A stretch of DNA of 64,000 nt from Acidovorax sp. NCPPB 4044 (GTDB taxonomy: Bacteria; Pseudomonadota; Gammaproteobacteria; Burkholderiales; Burkholderiaceae_C), in NCBI RefSeq assembly GCF_028069655.1, contig NZ_JAMCOS010000001.1:5114001-5178000 (forward strand), given 5' to 3'. The notes below the pieces were generated by a model. The model did not search any database. It worked only from the letters and a program-made list of their open reading frames with translations, and was not told the DNA's origin. Of the stretch, positions 17,305-25,693 are shown piece after piece; position 1 is the stretch's first letter, and every line of letters begins with the position of its first letter. The translations under genes and the position numbers were made by a program.

Positions 17305-18213
17305 ATGATCGACGTCACCGTAGAGAATTTCGAAGCCGAAGTCATCGCCGCCTCCATGGAAGTCCCCGTGCTGGTGGACTTCTGGGCCCCGTGGTGCGGC
17401 CCGTGCAAATCGCTCGGCCCCATCCTGGAAAAGCTGGAGACCGAGTACGCGGGCCGCTTCAAGCTCGTGAAGATCGATTCCGACCAGGAGCAGCAGATCG
17501 CCGCGATGTTCGGCATCCGCAGCATTCCCACCTGCGTGCTTTTGATGAACGGCCAGCCGGTGGACGGCTTCATGGGCGCGCAGCCCGAGGGGCAGGTCCG
17601 GGCCTTCCTCGACAAGCACGTGCCGAGCGCCGAGGAAGCGCTGGCCGAGGCCGAGGAAGAGGCCGCGCAGGAGGCGCTCGAGGACGGCGACACCGACACG
17701 GCCCTCGAGAAGCTGCAGCACGCGGTGGCCACCGACCCGGCCAACGACGATGCGCGCTTCGACTACGTCAAGCTGCTGCTCCAGCTCGGCCGCGTGGACG
17801 ATGCCAAGGTCGCCTTCGCTCCGGTCATCGCCAAGGCCGCCACGTCGCGCAAGCTTGGGGCCCTCAAGGCCTGGATGGATGCTATTGATTTTGTAGCAAA
17901 AGATTCAATGGATCCGGCGACATCAGAGGGGTTTGATGCCAGGATCGCGGCCAACAAGCGCGATTTCGATGCGCGCTTCGGACGCGCCCGCTGGCTCATC
18001 GCCCACCAGCGCTGGACGGATGCCATGGACGAGCTGCTCGAAATCCTCATGCGCGACAAGGCCTGGAACGATGAAGCCGCGCGCAAGACCTACGTGGCCG
18101 TGCTCGAAGTCATCGAGCCGCCCCGGATCAAGGTCGCCGAAGGCCAGATCCCGCCCGAAGACCCCGTCGTGGCCACCTACCGGCGGCGCCTCTCCAGCGT
18201 GGTGCTGAGCTGA
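17305..18213 (+). CDS. Thioredoxin-domain TPR protein (CnoX/YbbN-like co-chaperone)
   Basis: The 302-residue product has an N-terminal thioredoxin domain with an intact WCGPC active site (Cys31, Cys34). An acidic linker rich in Glu and Ala and C-terminal TPR-like helices (about residues 120-300) follow. CnoX/YbbN proteins hold unfolded proteins and hand them to GroEL or DnaK. Unlike the Escherichia coli protein, this one keeps both redox cysteines. Residues 192-206 (from DAIDFVAKD) come from a copy of the dispersed palindromic element, which lies in frame between TPR segments. It is transcribed away from purE. Confidence 0.88.
   Translation: MIDVTVENFEAEVIAASMEVPVLVDFWAPWCGPCKSLGPILEKLETEYAGRFKLVKIDSDQEQQIAAMFGIRSIPTCVLLMNGQPVDGFMGAQPEGQVRAFLDKHVPSAEEALAEAEEEAAQEALEDGDTDTALEKLQHAVATDPANDDARFDYVKLLLQLGRVDDAKVAFAPVIAKAATSRKLGALKAWMDAIDFVAKDSMDPATSEGFDARIAANKRDFDARFGRARWLIAHQRWTDAMDELLEILMRDKAWNDEAARKTYVAVLEVIEPPRIKVAEGQIPPEDPVVATYRRRLSSVVLS
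17880..17923 (+). repeat. Palindromic element, copy inside the thioredoxin-TPR gene
   Basis: The copy carries the core GCTATTGATTTTGTAGCAAA, then the conserved tail AGATTCAATGGATCCGGCG and CAT, matching the intergenic copies over almost their whole length. It is translated in frame as A-I-D-F-V-A-K and onwards. The AT-rich content contrasts with the flanking gene. Confidence 0.8.
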
Positions 18214-18226
18214 TGTGACCCTCGCG

Positions 18227-19102
18227 ATGCGCATGGCGCAGGCCCCCGCGCCGGCTCCGGGCGGCGGCACGGGAGGGAACACCGGGCGGGCAAGGGGCCT
18301 TCGCCGTGGCCTGCCGTGGCTGGCTGGTGTGCTGGCCGTGGGCCTGGCGGGCTGCGCGGGGTTGCCGCCGCCGCCGGATGCGGTGGTCACCGGCACCGCT
18401 TTCTCCCGGCTGCGCTTTCAACTGCCCCCGGGCGGGACGTTCGAGGCGGTCCTGCTCGACGTGTCCGATGCCGAAGCGCCGCCCACCGTGGTGGGCCGGC
18501 AGATCGTCGATCCGTTCGAGCGCCTGCCGGTCGATCTGCGCATTCCCTACCGTGCCGCGCAGGTGCGGCCCGACCGGCGCTACGTGGTGCGGGCGCAGGT
18601 GTCCTTGAACGGCGTCGCCTGGATGTCCAGCGACGGCGTGCACCCGCTGCAGCGCGATCCGGCCTACCGGCGGGTCGATGTGTCCCTGCAGCCGCTGCCG
18701 CACAACGCCGCTACCGCACAGGCGGCCGTGCCGCTCGCGCAGACCTACTGGAAGCTGGTCGAAATCGATGGACTGGCCATGCCGCCCACGCCGGCCGGCC
18801 GGACGGATGCGCATCTGGTGCTGCTGCCGGAAGAGGGCCGCGTGGCGGGCTCCGGGGGGTGCAACCGTTTCGTGGGGGCCTACGAAGTGGCGGGGGAGGG
18901 CCTGCGGGTCGGTGCCATCGAATCGGGGCTGCAGCTCTGTCTGGACACGGGGCTGGCCGAAGGACTCTTCCTGGAGGCCCTGCGAGCGGCCCAGCGCTAC
19001 CGCATCGAGGGGCGCGAACTCATGCTCTTCGGCCGCGGCGCGCACGATGACCGGGCCCTGCTGCGCTTCGAGGCGCCCGAGCCGCATTCCGCCGCGCGCT
19101 GA
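18227..19102 (+). CDS. Lipoprotein with YscW/YbaY-like and META domains
   Basis: The roughly 291-residue product has a signal peptide ending in a lipobox (GLAGC). A YbaY/YscW-like beta domain follows (VTGTAFSRLRFQLPPGGTFEAVLLDVSD, then VVGRQIV and the YRAAQVRPDRRYVVRAQV segment). Last comes a META/HslJ domain (TYWKLVEIDG, GGCNRFVGAYEV). Both domains occur in envelope lipoproteins linked to stress or heat resistance, and the precise role is unknown. Start choice is uncertain: GTG 18215, ATG 18227 or ATG 18233 all precede the signal. It follows the thioredoxin-TPR gene with almost no gap and is probably cotranscribed. Confidence 0.82.
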   Translation: MRMAQAPAPAPGGGTGGNTGRARGLRRGLPWLAGVLAVGLAGCAGLPPPPDAVVTGTAFSRLRFQLPPGGTFEAVLLDVSDAEAPPTVVGRQIVDPFERLPVDLRIPYRAAQVRPDRRYVVRAQVSLNGVAWMSSDGVHPLQRDPAYRRVDVSLQPLPHNAATAQAAVPLAQTYWKLVEIDGLAMPPTPAGRTDAHLVLLPEEGRVAGSGGCNRFVGAYEVAGEGLRVGAIESGLQLCLDTGLAEGLFLEALRAAQRYRIEGRELMLFGRGAHDDRALLRFEAPEPHSAAR

Positions 19103-19132
19103 GCGGGCGGCGCGGCGGGCAGGGCGCACGCC

Positions 19133-20056
19133 TCAGGCGGCGGTCAGTCGCTCCAGGGCCTCGCGGTACTTGGCGGCCGTCTTCTCGACCACCTCGCGCG
19201 GCAGGCGCGGTGCCGGTGCGCTCTTGTTCCAGGGAGCGCCATTCACCTGGGCCTGCTCCAGCCAGTCGCGCACGAACTGCTTGTCGTAGCTGGGCGGGTT
19301 CTCGCCGGCGGCCAGGGCGGCCTCGTAGCCTTCGACGGGCCAGTAGCGCGAGCTGTCGGGGGTGAGCACCTCGTCCATCAGCACCAGCGTGTCGTCGGGC
19401 GCCAGGCCGAACTCGAACTTGGTGTCGGCAATGATCATGCCCTTCTCCAGCGCAATGGCGGCTGCCGCCTCGTAGAGCGCGATGCTGGTGTCGCGGATCT
19501 TCGTGGCCAGCTCGATGCCCACCATTTCCACCGTGCGCTCGAAGGTGATGTTCTCGTCGTGCTCGCCCATCGCGGCCTTGGCGGCCGGCGTGTAGATGGG
19601 CTGCGGCAGGCGTGCCGCGTTCGTGAGCCCTTCGGGCAACTGCACGCCGCAGACCGAGCGCGTGGCCTGGTATTCCTTCCAGCCGCTGCCGGCCAGGTAG
19701 CCGCGCACCACGGCCTCCACCGGAATCGGGCGCAGCCGCTGCACGAGCATGGAGCGGCCACGCACCTGCGCGGCTTCCTCGGCGGACACCACGCTTTCCG
19801 GCGCATCGCCGGTCAGGTGCGTGGGGCACAGGTGGCCGAGCTTGTCGAACCAGTACAGCGCCATCTGCGTGAGCAGTTCGCCCTTGCCGGGAATGGGCTC
19901 GCCCATGATGACGTCGAACGCCGAGATCCGGTCGCTGGCCACCATGAGGATGCGGTCGTCGCCCACGGCGTAGTTGTCGCGGACCTTGCCCCGCGCGAGA
20001 AGCGGCAGCGAAGCCAGGGACGAGGTGTGCAGGGCGGGGGAGCTGGGCAGGGTCAT
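19133..20056 (-). CDS. purC: Phosphoribosylaminoimidazole-succinocarboxamide synthase
   Basis: PurC joins aspartate to CAIR using ATP, giving SAICAR, the step after PurE. The 307-residue product (ATG at 20056; an upstream TTG at 20074 is less likely) shows [53 protein letters not shown] and IADTKFEFG, with the long C-terminal arm of this subfamily. It lies on the same strand as purE-purK but is separated from them by two opposite-strand genes, so it has its own promoter. Confidence 0.96.
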   Translation of the reverse strand: MTLPSSPALHTSSLASLPLLARGKVRDNYAVGDDRILMVASDRISAFDVIMGEPIPGKGELLTQMALYWFDKLGHLCPTHLTGDAPESVVSAEEAAQVRGRSMLVQRLRPIPVEAVVRGYLAGSGWKEYQATRSVCGVQLPEGLTNAARLPQPIYTPAAKAAMGEHDENITFERTVEMVGIELATKIRDTSIALYEAAAAIALEKGMIIADTKFEFGLAPDDTLVLMDEVLTPDSSRYWPVEGYEAALAAGENPPSYDKQFVRDWLEQAQVNGAPWNKSAPAPRLPREVVEKTAAKYREALERLTAA

Positions 20057-20074
20057 GGTGTGAAAGGGTTGCAA

Positions 20075-20346
20075 GCGGTAATCCGGAGCCCGCGCGGCGG
20101 AGGGCGGGTGACTGCCGGATTCTAGGGCGCCCCCTCCTGTACAGCCCGCCCATTTTGGCGCCGCGGAGCCCGCAGGTCATCTGTAACAGCAGTATCCCCG
20201 GAGGGCCCGCGGTCGGGATTGCAATTCCCGGCAGCGGGGCGCATAGTGGATTTGACAGCGCATGCATGAGCTCCCCCATCCGTCGGGCCGCCACCTCGAT
20301 GTCCCGAGGCGACGGCGTTATTTCAACGTGCCAAGGAGACTTGTTT
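20075..20346. other. Divergent purC/hpf control region
   Basis: These 272 bases separate the divergent purC and hpf genes. I see no convincing sigma-70 or sigma-54 promoter. A TTGACA hexamer lies near 20252 but has no good partner at the right distance. A stretch at 20286-20303 nearly repeats hpf codons 7-12 (see findings). No gene is supported. Confidence 0.5.
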
Positions 20347-20679
20347 ATGAACCTGACGATCAGCGGCCACCACCTCGATGTCACCCCTGCTCTGCGCAAC
20401 TACGTGACAGGCAAGCTGGACCGGATCAGCCGGCATTTCGACCAGGTGGTCGATGTGAAGGTGCTTCTAACCGTCGAAAAGCAGAAGGAGAAGGACAAGC
20501 GCCAGCGCGCGGAATGCAATGTGCACGTCAAGGGCAGCGACCTGTTCGCCGAGAGTTCGCATTCCGACCTCTACGCCGCGGTGGACGAACTCGTGGACAA
20601 GCTCGACCGGCAGGTCGTGCGCCACAAGGACCGCTTGCAGGACCACCACTGCCCCCTCAAGCGCGCCCAGCCCGCCTGA
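20347..20679 (+). CDS. hpf: Ribosome hibernation promoting factor, short form
   Basis: The 110-residue product binds the 30S decoding centre and drives 100S dimer formation in stationary phase. It begins [20 protein letters not shown] and keeps the beta-alpha-beta fold pattern ([51 protein letters not shown]). It lacks the C-terminal dimerisation domain of long HPF. AAGGAGA lies 7 bases before the ATG. The order hpf-ptsN-hprK is the standard betaproteobacterial cluster, although a terminator separates hpf from ptsN. Confidence 0.93.
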   Translation: MNLTISGHHLDVTPALRNYVTGKLDRISRHFDQVVDVKVLLTVEKQKEKDKRQRAECNVHVKGSDLFAESSHSDLYAAVDELVDKLDRQVVRHKDRLQDHHCPLKRAQPA

Positions 20680-20742
20680 CCGGGCACCCTGCCGCACCCG
20701 GGTGGGCGGGGTTTTCCGACACCCGATCCCCGCATTGCCCGC

Positions 20743-20767
20743 AAAGCCGCCGGAAAGGCGGCTTTTT
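20743..20767 (+). terminator. Rho-independent terminator between hpf and ptsN
   Basis: The stem GCCGCC/GGCGGC with loop GGAAA has an A-run before it and five T residues after. Confidence 0.85.
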
Positions 20768-20828
20768 CATTCCCTTTCTCAAGGGCTCAGGGTTTATGCT
20801 AGGGGGTGCATAATCGCAACCCTTCACC

Positions 20829-21299
20829 ATGAACCGTCTTGCTTCCATACTGCCGGCCGCTCAAGTGCTCGTGAGCGTCGATGCCACCAGCAAAAAGCGT
20901 GCATTCGAGGAGGCCGGGCTGTTGTTCGAGAGCCAGCACGGCCTGTCGCGTGCGCTCATCACCGACAGCCTCTTCGCCCGCGAACGCCTGGGCTCGACCG
21001 GCTTGGGGCACGGCGTGGCGATCCCCCACGGGCGCATCAAGGGGCTGAAGGCGCCCATGGCCGCGGTCTTCCAGCTGGCCCACCCCATCGGGTTCGATGC
21101 CCCGGACGAGCAGCCGGTCGGCTTGCTGATCTTCCTGCTCGTGCCGGAAGCAGCGACCCAGAAGCACCTCGAAATCCTCTCCGAGATCGCCGAGCTGCTG
21201 AGCGATGGTCCGCTGCGCGAGCGCATCAAGGGCTCGACCGACGCCGCCGAGCTGCATGGGCTCATCGCCGGCTGGCAGTCGGCGCAGGCCACGGCCTGA
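20829..21299 (+). CDS. ptsN: Nitrogen PTS enzyme IIA (EIIA-Ntr)
   Basis: This is a 156-residue regulatory phosphoprotein of the nitrogen phosphotransferase system. It takes phosphate from NPr and controls potassium uptake and other targets, and it does not carry sugar. The phospho-acceptor is His67 in GVAIPHGR, preceded by LFARERLGSTGLGHG. The fold continues through QPVGLLIFLLVPEAATQKHLEILSEIAEL. It is followed after 36 bases by hprK, a protein kinase and phosphatase acting on HPr-type proteins. The Trk and Kup potassium systems, known targets in other bacteria, lie 10-17 kb away. Confidence 0.93.
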   Translation: MNRLASILPAAQVLVSVDATSKKRAFEEAGLLFESQHGLSRALITDSLFARERLGSTGLGHGVAIPHGRIKGLKAPMAAVFQLAHPIGFDAPDEQPVGLLIFLLVPEAATQKHLEILSEIAELLSDGPLRERIKGSTDAAELHGLIAGWQSAQATA

Positions 21300-21335
21300 T
21301 CCGGCGTCCCCTCCCGACCTGATGGCCCGCACCCT

Positions 21336-22292
21336 GTGAAGCCCAACGTCGTCAGCGCCGATGTCCTCTTCGAGGAATTCCGTTCTCCCCTGAAGTGGGA
21401 GTGGGTCGCCGGGCTGGGCGCCTCCGAGCGCCGCTTCGACGAGGTGGCCGTGCGCTCCGCGCGCTCCGGCGCCGATCTCGTCGGCTATCTGAACTACATC
21501 CATCCCTACAGGGTGCAGATCCTGGGCGAACGCGAGATCGCCTACCTCACCAACGCCACGCCCGAGGATTGCAAGCGGCGCATCGCACGCATCGTGACCC
21601 TCGAGCCGCCGGTGCTGGTGCTCGCCGACAACCAGATGGCGCCCGACGCGCTGCTGTCGATGTGCGAACGCGCGCAGATCCCGATGTTCTCGACGCACGA
21701 GTCGTCGGCCTTCGTGATCGATGTGCTGCGCGCCTACCTCTCCAAGCACTTCGCCGACCGCACCACCATGCACGGCGTGTTCATGGACATCCTCGGGCTC
21801 GGGGTGCTCATCACCGGCGAGTCGGGCCTGGGCAAGAGCGAACTGGGGCTGGAACTCATCTCGCGCGGCAACGGGCTCGTTGCCGACGATGCGGTGGATT
21901 TCTTCCGCATCAACCAGACCACGATCGAGGGCAAGTGCCCCGATCTGCTGCAGAACCTGCTCGAAGTGCGCGGCATCGGCCTGCTCGACATCCGCGCCAT
22001 CTTTGGGGAGACGGCGGTGCGCCGCAAGATGCGGCTGCGCCTCATCGTCCACCTCGTGCGCAAGGAAACGCTGGAGCGCGAATACGAACGCCTGCCCTAC
22101 GAGCCGCTGACGCAGGATGTGCTCGGCGTGCCCGTGCTCAAGGTGGTGATCCAGGTGGTGGCGGGCCGCAACATCGCCGTGCTGGTGGAGGCGGCGGTGC
22201 GCAACACCATCCTCAACCTGCGCGGCATCGATACCTACCAGGAATTCGTCGAGCGCCACCGCCGCGCCATGGAGCAGCGCGACGGCTCCTGA
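21336..22292 (+). CDS. hprK: HPr kinase/phosphorylase
   Basis: HprK phosphorylates (and de-phosphorylates) the regulatory serine of HPr-like proteins. The 318-residue product has the N-terminal domain and a catalytic domain with the Walker A GESGLGKS (residues 161-168). It then carries [10 protein letters not shown] and the HprK signature [20 protein letters not shown]. Translation starts at a GTG. In betaproteobacteria it acts with ptsN and the NPr/HPr proteins in a regulatory PTS that lacks sugar permeases. Confidence 0.95.
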   Translation: MKPNVVSADVLFEEFRSPLKWEWVAGLGASERRFDEVAVRSARSGADLVGYLNYIHPYRVQILGEREIAYLTNATPEDCKRRIARIVTLEPPVLVLADNQMAPDALLSMCERAQIPMFSTHESSAFVIDVLRAYLSKHFADRTTMHGVFMDILGLGVLITGESGLGKSELGLELISRGNGLVADDAVDFFRINQTTIEGKCPDLLQNLLEVRGIGLLDIRAIFGETAVRRKMRLRLIVHLVRKETLEREYERLPYEPLTQDVLGVPVLKVVIQVVAGRNIAVLVEAAVRNTILNLRGIDTYQEFVERHRRAMEQRDGS

Positions 22293-22343
22293 GTCCCGCG
22301 GCACCGCAGCGGGCGGGCGCCGATCGGGCCGCCCTTCGGAGAA

Positions 22344-22784
22344 TCAGTCGGTCTGCCGGCGTGCACTGGACGCTTTTGCGCAGGTGGCGCATTGCCCATA
22401 GAGCGCCATCGAGTGGTCCTGCACCACCCAGCCCTTGGCCTTGGCCACGAGCTGCTGGCGCTTCTCGATCTCGGGATCGAAGAATTCCTCGACCTTGCCG
22501 CAGACCATGCAGATGAAGTGGTCATGGTGCTGGCCTTCGTTGAGCTCGTACACCGCCTTGCCGCTCTCGAAATTGCTGCGGATCAGGATGTCGGCCTGCT
22601 CGAACTGCGTGAGCACGCGGTAGACGGTGGCGAGGCCGATGTCCGAGCGTTCGTCCAGGAGCACGCGAAAGACATCTTCGGCCGTCATGTGGCGCTGGGC
22701 GCCCTTCTGGAAGATCTCCAGGATCTTCAGGCGTGGAAGGGTGGCCTTGAGCCCGGTGCTCTTGAGTTCGTCGATGTTCGTCAT
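22344..22784 (-). CDS. fur: Ferric uptake regulator
   Basis: This iron-responsive repressor is 146 residues. It begins [25 protein letters not shown], with a winged-helix DNA-binding domain ([34 protein letters not shown]). The metal-binding and dimer domain follows with [16 protein letters not shown], an intact CxxC. A second Cys pair lies at CATC near the C terminus. The ATG at 22784 is the conserved start. It is divergent from bamE (80 bases between), the common arrangement in betaproteobacteria. Confidence 0.95.
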   Translation of the reverse strand: MTNIDELKSTGLKATLPRLKILEIFQKGAQRHMTAEDVFRVLLDERSDIGLATVYRVLTQFEQADILIRSNFESGKAVYELNEGQHHDHFICMVCGKVEEFFDPEIEKRQQLVAKAKGWVVQDHSMALYGQCATCAKASSARRQTD

Positions 22785-22838
22785 GACAGGGTCGTTCGTG
22801 TGCCTGAGGGCGCGCGCCAAGGCCTGGGAGACCAGCCG

Positions 22839-22844
22839 CTACAA
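22839..22844 (+). promoter_or_regulatory. Possible -10 box of the bamE promoter
   Basis: TACAAT lies 20 bases before the bamE ATG, within the fur/bamE divergent spacer. No strong -35 hexamer is visible at 17 bases upstream. I see no clear Fur box. Confidence 0.35.
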
Positions 22845-22863
22845 TGGTTCGATCATATCGTCT

Positions 22864-23433
22864 ATGCCTATTTCCATGTCCGTCCACGCCCGTCGCAGCG
22901 CCCGAATGGGCCTGATCCTGTTGCTCGGCGCGGGCCTCTCGGCCTGCGGCAGTTTCAATAGCGCCAGCAACCGCGTCGCGAGCATGGTCACGCCCTACAA
23001 GGTCGAGATCGTGCAGGGCAATTTCGTCTCGCGCGAGCAGGTCGAGGCGCTGCAGCCCGGCATGTCGCGCCAGCAGGTCAAGGAGATCCTGGGCACGCCG
23101 CTCCTGACCAGCCTCTTCCACGCCGACCGCTGGGAATACGTCTTCACGCTCAAGCGTCCCGGCGTCGATGCGCAGTCGCGCAAGCTCACGGTCTACTTCA
23201 AGGGCGATGCCTTCGAGCGCGCCGTGGGCGACGAGATGCCCACCGAAGCCGAGTTCGTCGCCACGCTGGGCTCGGCACGCAAGTCGCCGCCCAAGGTGCC
23301 GGTGCTCGAAGCCACGCCCGAGCAGCTCGCCAAATACCCCAAGGCGGCCGCTGCGGCGCTGCCGGAGCCGGCCGATTCCGCCGTGCCGCCGCCGCCCTCC
23401 AGCTACCCGCCGCTGGAATCCACCAACCGCTGA
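22864..23433 (+). CDS. bamE: Outer-membrane protein assembly factor BamE
   Basis: This small lipoprotein of the BAM complex helps insert beta-barrel proteins. The 189-residue product has a signal peptide with lipobox LSAC. The SmpA/OmlA domain reads [37 protein letters not shown], then [10 protein letters not shown] Pro-rich C-terminal tail ([11 protein letters not shown]) is longer than in E. coli. An alternative ATG at 22876 would also work. Confidence 0.93.
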   Translation: MPISMSVHARRSARMGLILLLGAGLSACGSFNSASNRVASMVTPYKVEIVQGNFVSREQVEALQPGMSRQQVKEILGTPLLTSLFHADRWEYVFTLKRPGVDAQSRKLTVYFKGDAFERAVGDEMPTEAEFVATLGSARKSPPKVPVLEATPEQLAKYPKAAAAALPEPADSAVPPPPSSYPPLESTNR

Positions 23434-23534
23434 CCGGTCCGCAGGCGCAGGTGCGCAGGTCCCGAACGAAGGATCTCCGCTGCGCCGGCAACGCCGGATC
23501 CGCCCCCCGTTCGCCCTTCCTTCCCCATCGCGCC

Positions 23535-24395
23535 ATGACCGTGACCGCCTCTCCGTCCCTGCCTTCCTCTTCTGCCGCTGGCGCGGCCCCGTGCCGCGTG
23601 GCCGTGGCGGGGGTGTCCGGCCGCATGGGCCGCATGCTCGTCGAGGCGATCCGTGACAGCGGCGGCGACCTGGTGCTCGCGGGTGCGCTCGATGTCGCGG
23701 CCAGCCCGGCCATCGGTTCGGACGCCACGGCGTTCCTGGGCCATGCCAGCGGCGTTGCGATCACCGCCGACCTGCACGAAGGCCTGGCCCAGGCCGACGT
23801 GCTGATCGATTTCACGCGGCCCGAAGGCACGCTGGCCCATCTGGCCGTCTGCGCGGAGCGCGGCGTGAAGGCCGTGATCGGCACGACGGGGTTCACCGAG
23901 GCGCAGAAGGCCGAGATCGCCGCGTACGCGCAGCGCACGGCCATCGTCATGGCGCCCAACATGAGCGTGGGCGTGAACGTCACGCTCAAGCTGCTGGAGA
24001 TGGCCGCGAAGGCGCTGTCCACCGGCTACGACATCGAGATCATCGAAGCGCACCACCGCCACAAGGTCGATGCGCCTTCGGGCACCGCGCTCAAGATGGG
24101 CGAGGTCATCGCCGGGGCCCTGGGCCGCGACCTGAAGGACTGCGCCGTGTACGGCCGGGAGGGCGTGACGGGCGAGCGCGATCCGTCCTCCATCGGGTTC
24201 GCGGCGGTGCGCGGCGGCGACATCGTGGGCGACCACACGGTGCTGTTCGCCGGCACCGGCGAGCGCATCGAGATCACGCACAAGTCTTCGAACCGTGCCG
24301 GCTATGCGCAGGGCAGCCTGCGCGCGGTGCGCTTCCTGGCGGCCCACCGCACGGGGCTGTTCGACATGTTCGACGTGCTCAATCTGCACGGCTGA
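23535..24395 (+). CDS. dapB: 4-hydroxy-tetrahydrodipicolinate reductase
   Basis: DapB carries out the NAD(P)H-dependent second step of the diaminopimelate/lysine pathway. The 286-residue product shows the Rossmann motif [30 protein letters not shown] and APNMSVGVN. It also has the catalytic [19 protein letters not shown] with the two histidines and lysine, and ends [16 protein letters not shown]. The ATG at 23535 gives a short Ser/Ala-rich N-terminal extension before the fold. It is 101 bases downstream of bamE. Confidence 0.95.
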   Translation: MTVTASPSLPSSSAAGAAPCRVAVAGVSGRMGRMLVEAIRDSGGDLVLAGALDVAASPAIGSDATAFLGHASGVAITADLHEGLAQADVLIDFTRPEGTLAHLAVCAERGVKAVIGTTGFTEAQKAEIAAYAQRTAIVMAPNMSVGVNVTLKLLEMAAKALSTGYDIEIIEAHHRHKVDAPSGTALKMGEVIAGALGRDLKDCAVYGREGVTGERDPSSIGFAAVRGGDIVGDHTVLFAGTGERIEITHKSSNRAGYAQGSLRAVRFLAAHRTGLFDMFDVLNLHG

Positions 24396-24469
24396 TCCGC
24401 CGCACGGCCTGCGGCACGCTTCGCAGCCCGCGCACCTTTCCCTCCCTCTTTTTTCGCAGTGGCGCATCC

Positions 24470-25132
24470 ATGAACGCTTGGCACTGGTGGCACCAGGGAG
24501 ACATGGTCACCCGCATCTCGGCGGTGGTGCTGCTCGCCATGTCCGTGGCGAGCTGGGTCGTCATCCTCTGGAAGGCGCGGCTGCTGCGGCGCGCGGTGTC
24601 CGGCGTGGAGCGCAGCACGGCGGCCTTCTGGCAGGCGCCCTCGCTGGCCGTGGCCGCGCAGCGCCTGGAGTCGTTCGACCGCGATGGCCTCGTGCTGCCG
24701 CTCGTGAATGCCGCGGCCCGCGTGGCGGACGGAGCGCAGGCCGGCACCCTGGCCGCGAGCGGCCACCGGGCGCAGCAGCTCACCCGCGTGCTGCGGGACG
24801 CGCTGCACCGCGTGCTGGGCCGCCTGCAGTTCGGGCAGGTGCTGCTGGCCACCGTCGGGTCCACGGCGCCCTTCGTGGGGCTGCTGGGCACGGTCTGGGG
24901 CATCTACCACGCGCTCACGGCGCTGGCCGGAGGCGGGCAGGTCACGATCGAACGGGTCGCGGGCCCCGTGGGCGAAGCGCTCGTGATGACGGCCGCGGGG
25001 CTGGCGGTGGCGATTCCCGCCGTGCTGGCCTACAACCTCTTCGGGCGCTGGATCGGGCGTGTCGAGGCCGACCTCGAGGGCTTCGCGCGCGACCTGCGCG
25101 AACTCCTGCTGGACACGCCCTCCGGCGACTGA
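24470..25132 (+). CDS. exbB: MotA/TolQ/ExbB proton-channel family protein
   Basis: The 220-residue product has the three membrane helices of ExbB/TolQ. The first is at about residues 15-37; the second and third flank TVGSTAPFVGLLGTVWGIYHAL and VMTAAGLAVAIPAVLAYNLFG, the family signature. With the ExbD protein encoded next it forms a proton-motive-force-driven motor for TonB or Tol-like energy coupling. No tonB, tolA or tolB lies in the window, so ExbB is preferred over TolQ mainly by the ExbD partner, without certainty. Confidence 0.85.
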   Translation: MNAWHWWHQGDMVTRISAVVLLAMSVASWVVILWKARLLRRAVSGVERSTAAFWQAPSLAVAAQRLESFDRDGLVLPLVNAAARVADGAQAGTLAASGHRAQQLTRVLRDALHRVLGRLQFGQVLLATVGSTAPFVGLLGTVWGIYHALTALAGGGQVTIERVAGPVGEALVMTAAGLAVAIPAVLAYNLFGRWIGRVEADLEGFARDLRELLLDTPSGD

Positions 25133-25149
25133 CCGAGCGATCTCTCCCC

Positions 25150-25596
25150 ATGGCATTCGGCCGCCTCGAACGCACCTCGGCTCCCAAGCCGATGAGCGAC
25201 ATCAACATGACGCCGCTGGTGGACGTGATGCTGGTGCTGGTGGTGATCTTCATCCTCACGGCGCCGCTGCTGGCGAGCGCCATCCGGCTCGACCTGCCGC
25301 GTGCCGACGGCACTTCCGCGGGCGCGCCGGCCGGCGCGGTGACCGTGGCCATCGATGCCGGGGGGCAGGTGTACCTGGCCGACGAGCCCATGGACGGCGG
25401 CACGCTCGCCGGGCGCCTGCGCCGCATCGCGGCCGAGCGGCCCGACACCGAGGTGCAGCTGCGCGCCGACGCGGCCGTGCCCTATGGCCGCGTGGTGGAG
25501 GTGATGGGCGCGGCGCATGCCGCCGGCCTGCACCGCATCGGTTTCGTGGCCGATCCCGGGCCGGCGCCGGCACCGCCTTCCCCGGGCAGCCGGTAA
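25150..25596 (+). CDS. exbD: ExbD/TolR biopolymer transport protein
   Basis: The 148-residue product has a single N-terminal membrane helix preceded by SDINMTPLVDVMLVLVVIFI, with the functional Asp of the ExbD/TolR family. A periplasmic domain follows (VQLRADAAVPYGRVVEVMGAAHAAGLHRIGFV). It starts 17 bases after the exbB stop and must be its partner. The tail is Pro/Ala-rich. Confidence 0.88.
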   Translation: MAFGRLERTSAPKPMSDINMTPLVDVMLVLVVIFILTAPLLASAIRLDLPRADGTSAGAPAGAVTVAIDAGGQVYLADEPMDGGTLAGRLRRIAAERPDTEVQLRADAAVPYGRVVEVMGAAHAAGLHRIGFVADPGPAPAPPSPGSR

Positions 25597-25693
25597 AGCC
25601 GCGGGGCCGGCTGCGCATCGCGCCTAAAATCCCCGCCGAATCCTCCCTCCGACATGACGGTGGCCGCGCGTGCGGCCCGGCCCCACTTTTTCC

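Noticed and set aside
20205..20235. Possible sigma-54 promoter upstream of hpf (TTGCA-like element)
   Set aside because: The GG and GC elements are 8 bases apart instead of 10, so the spacing does not fit.
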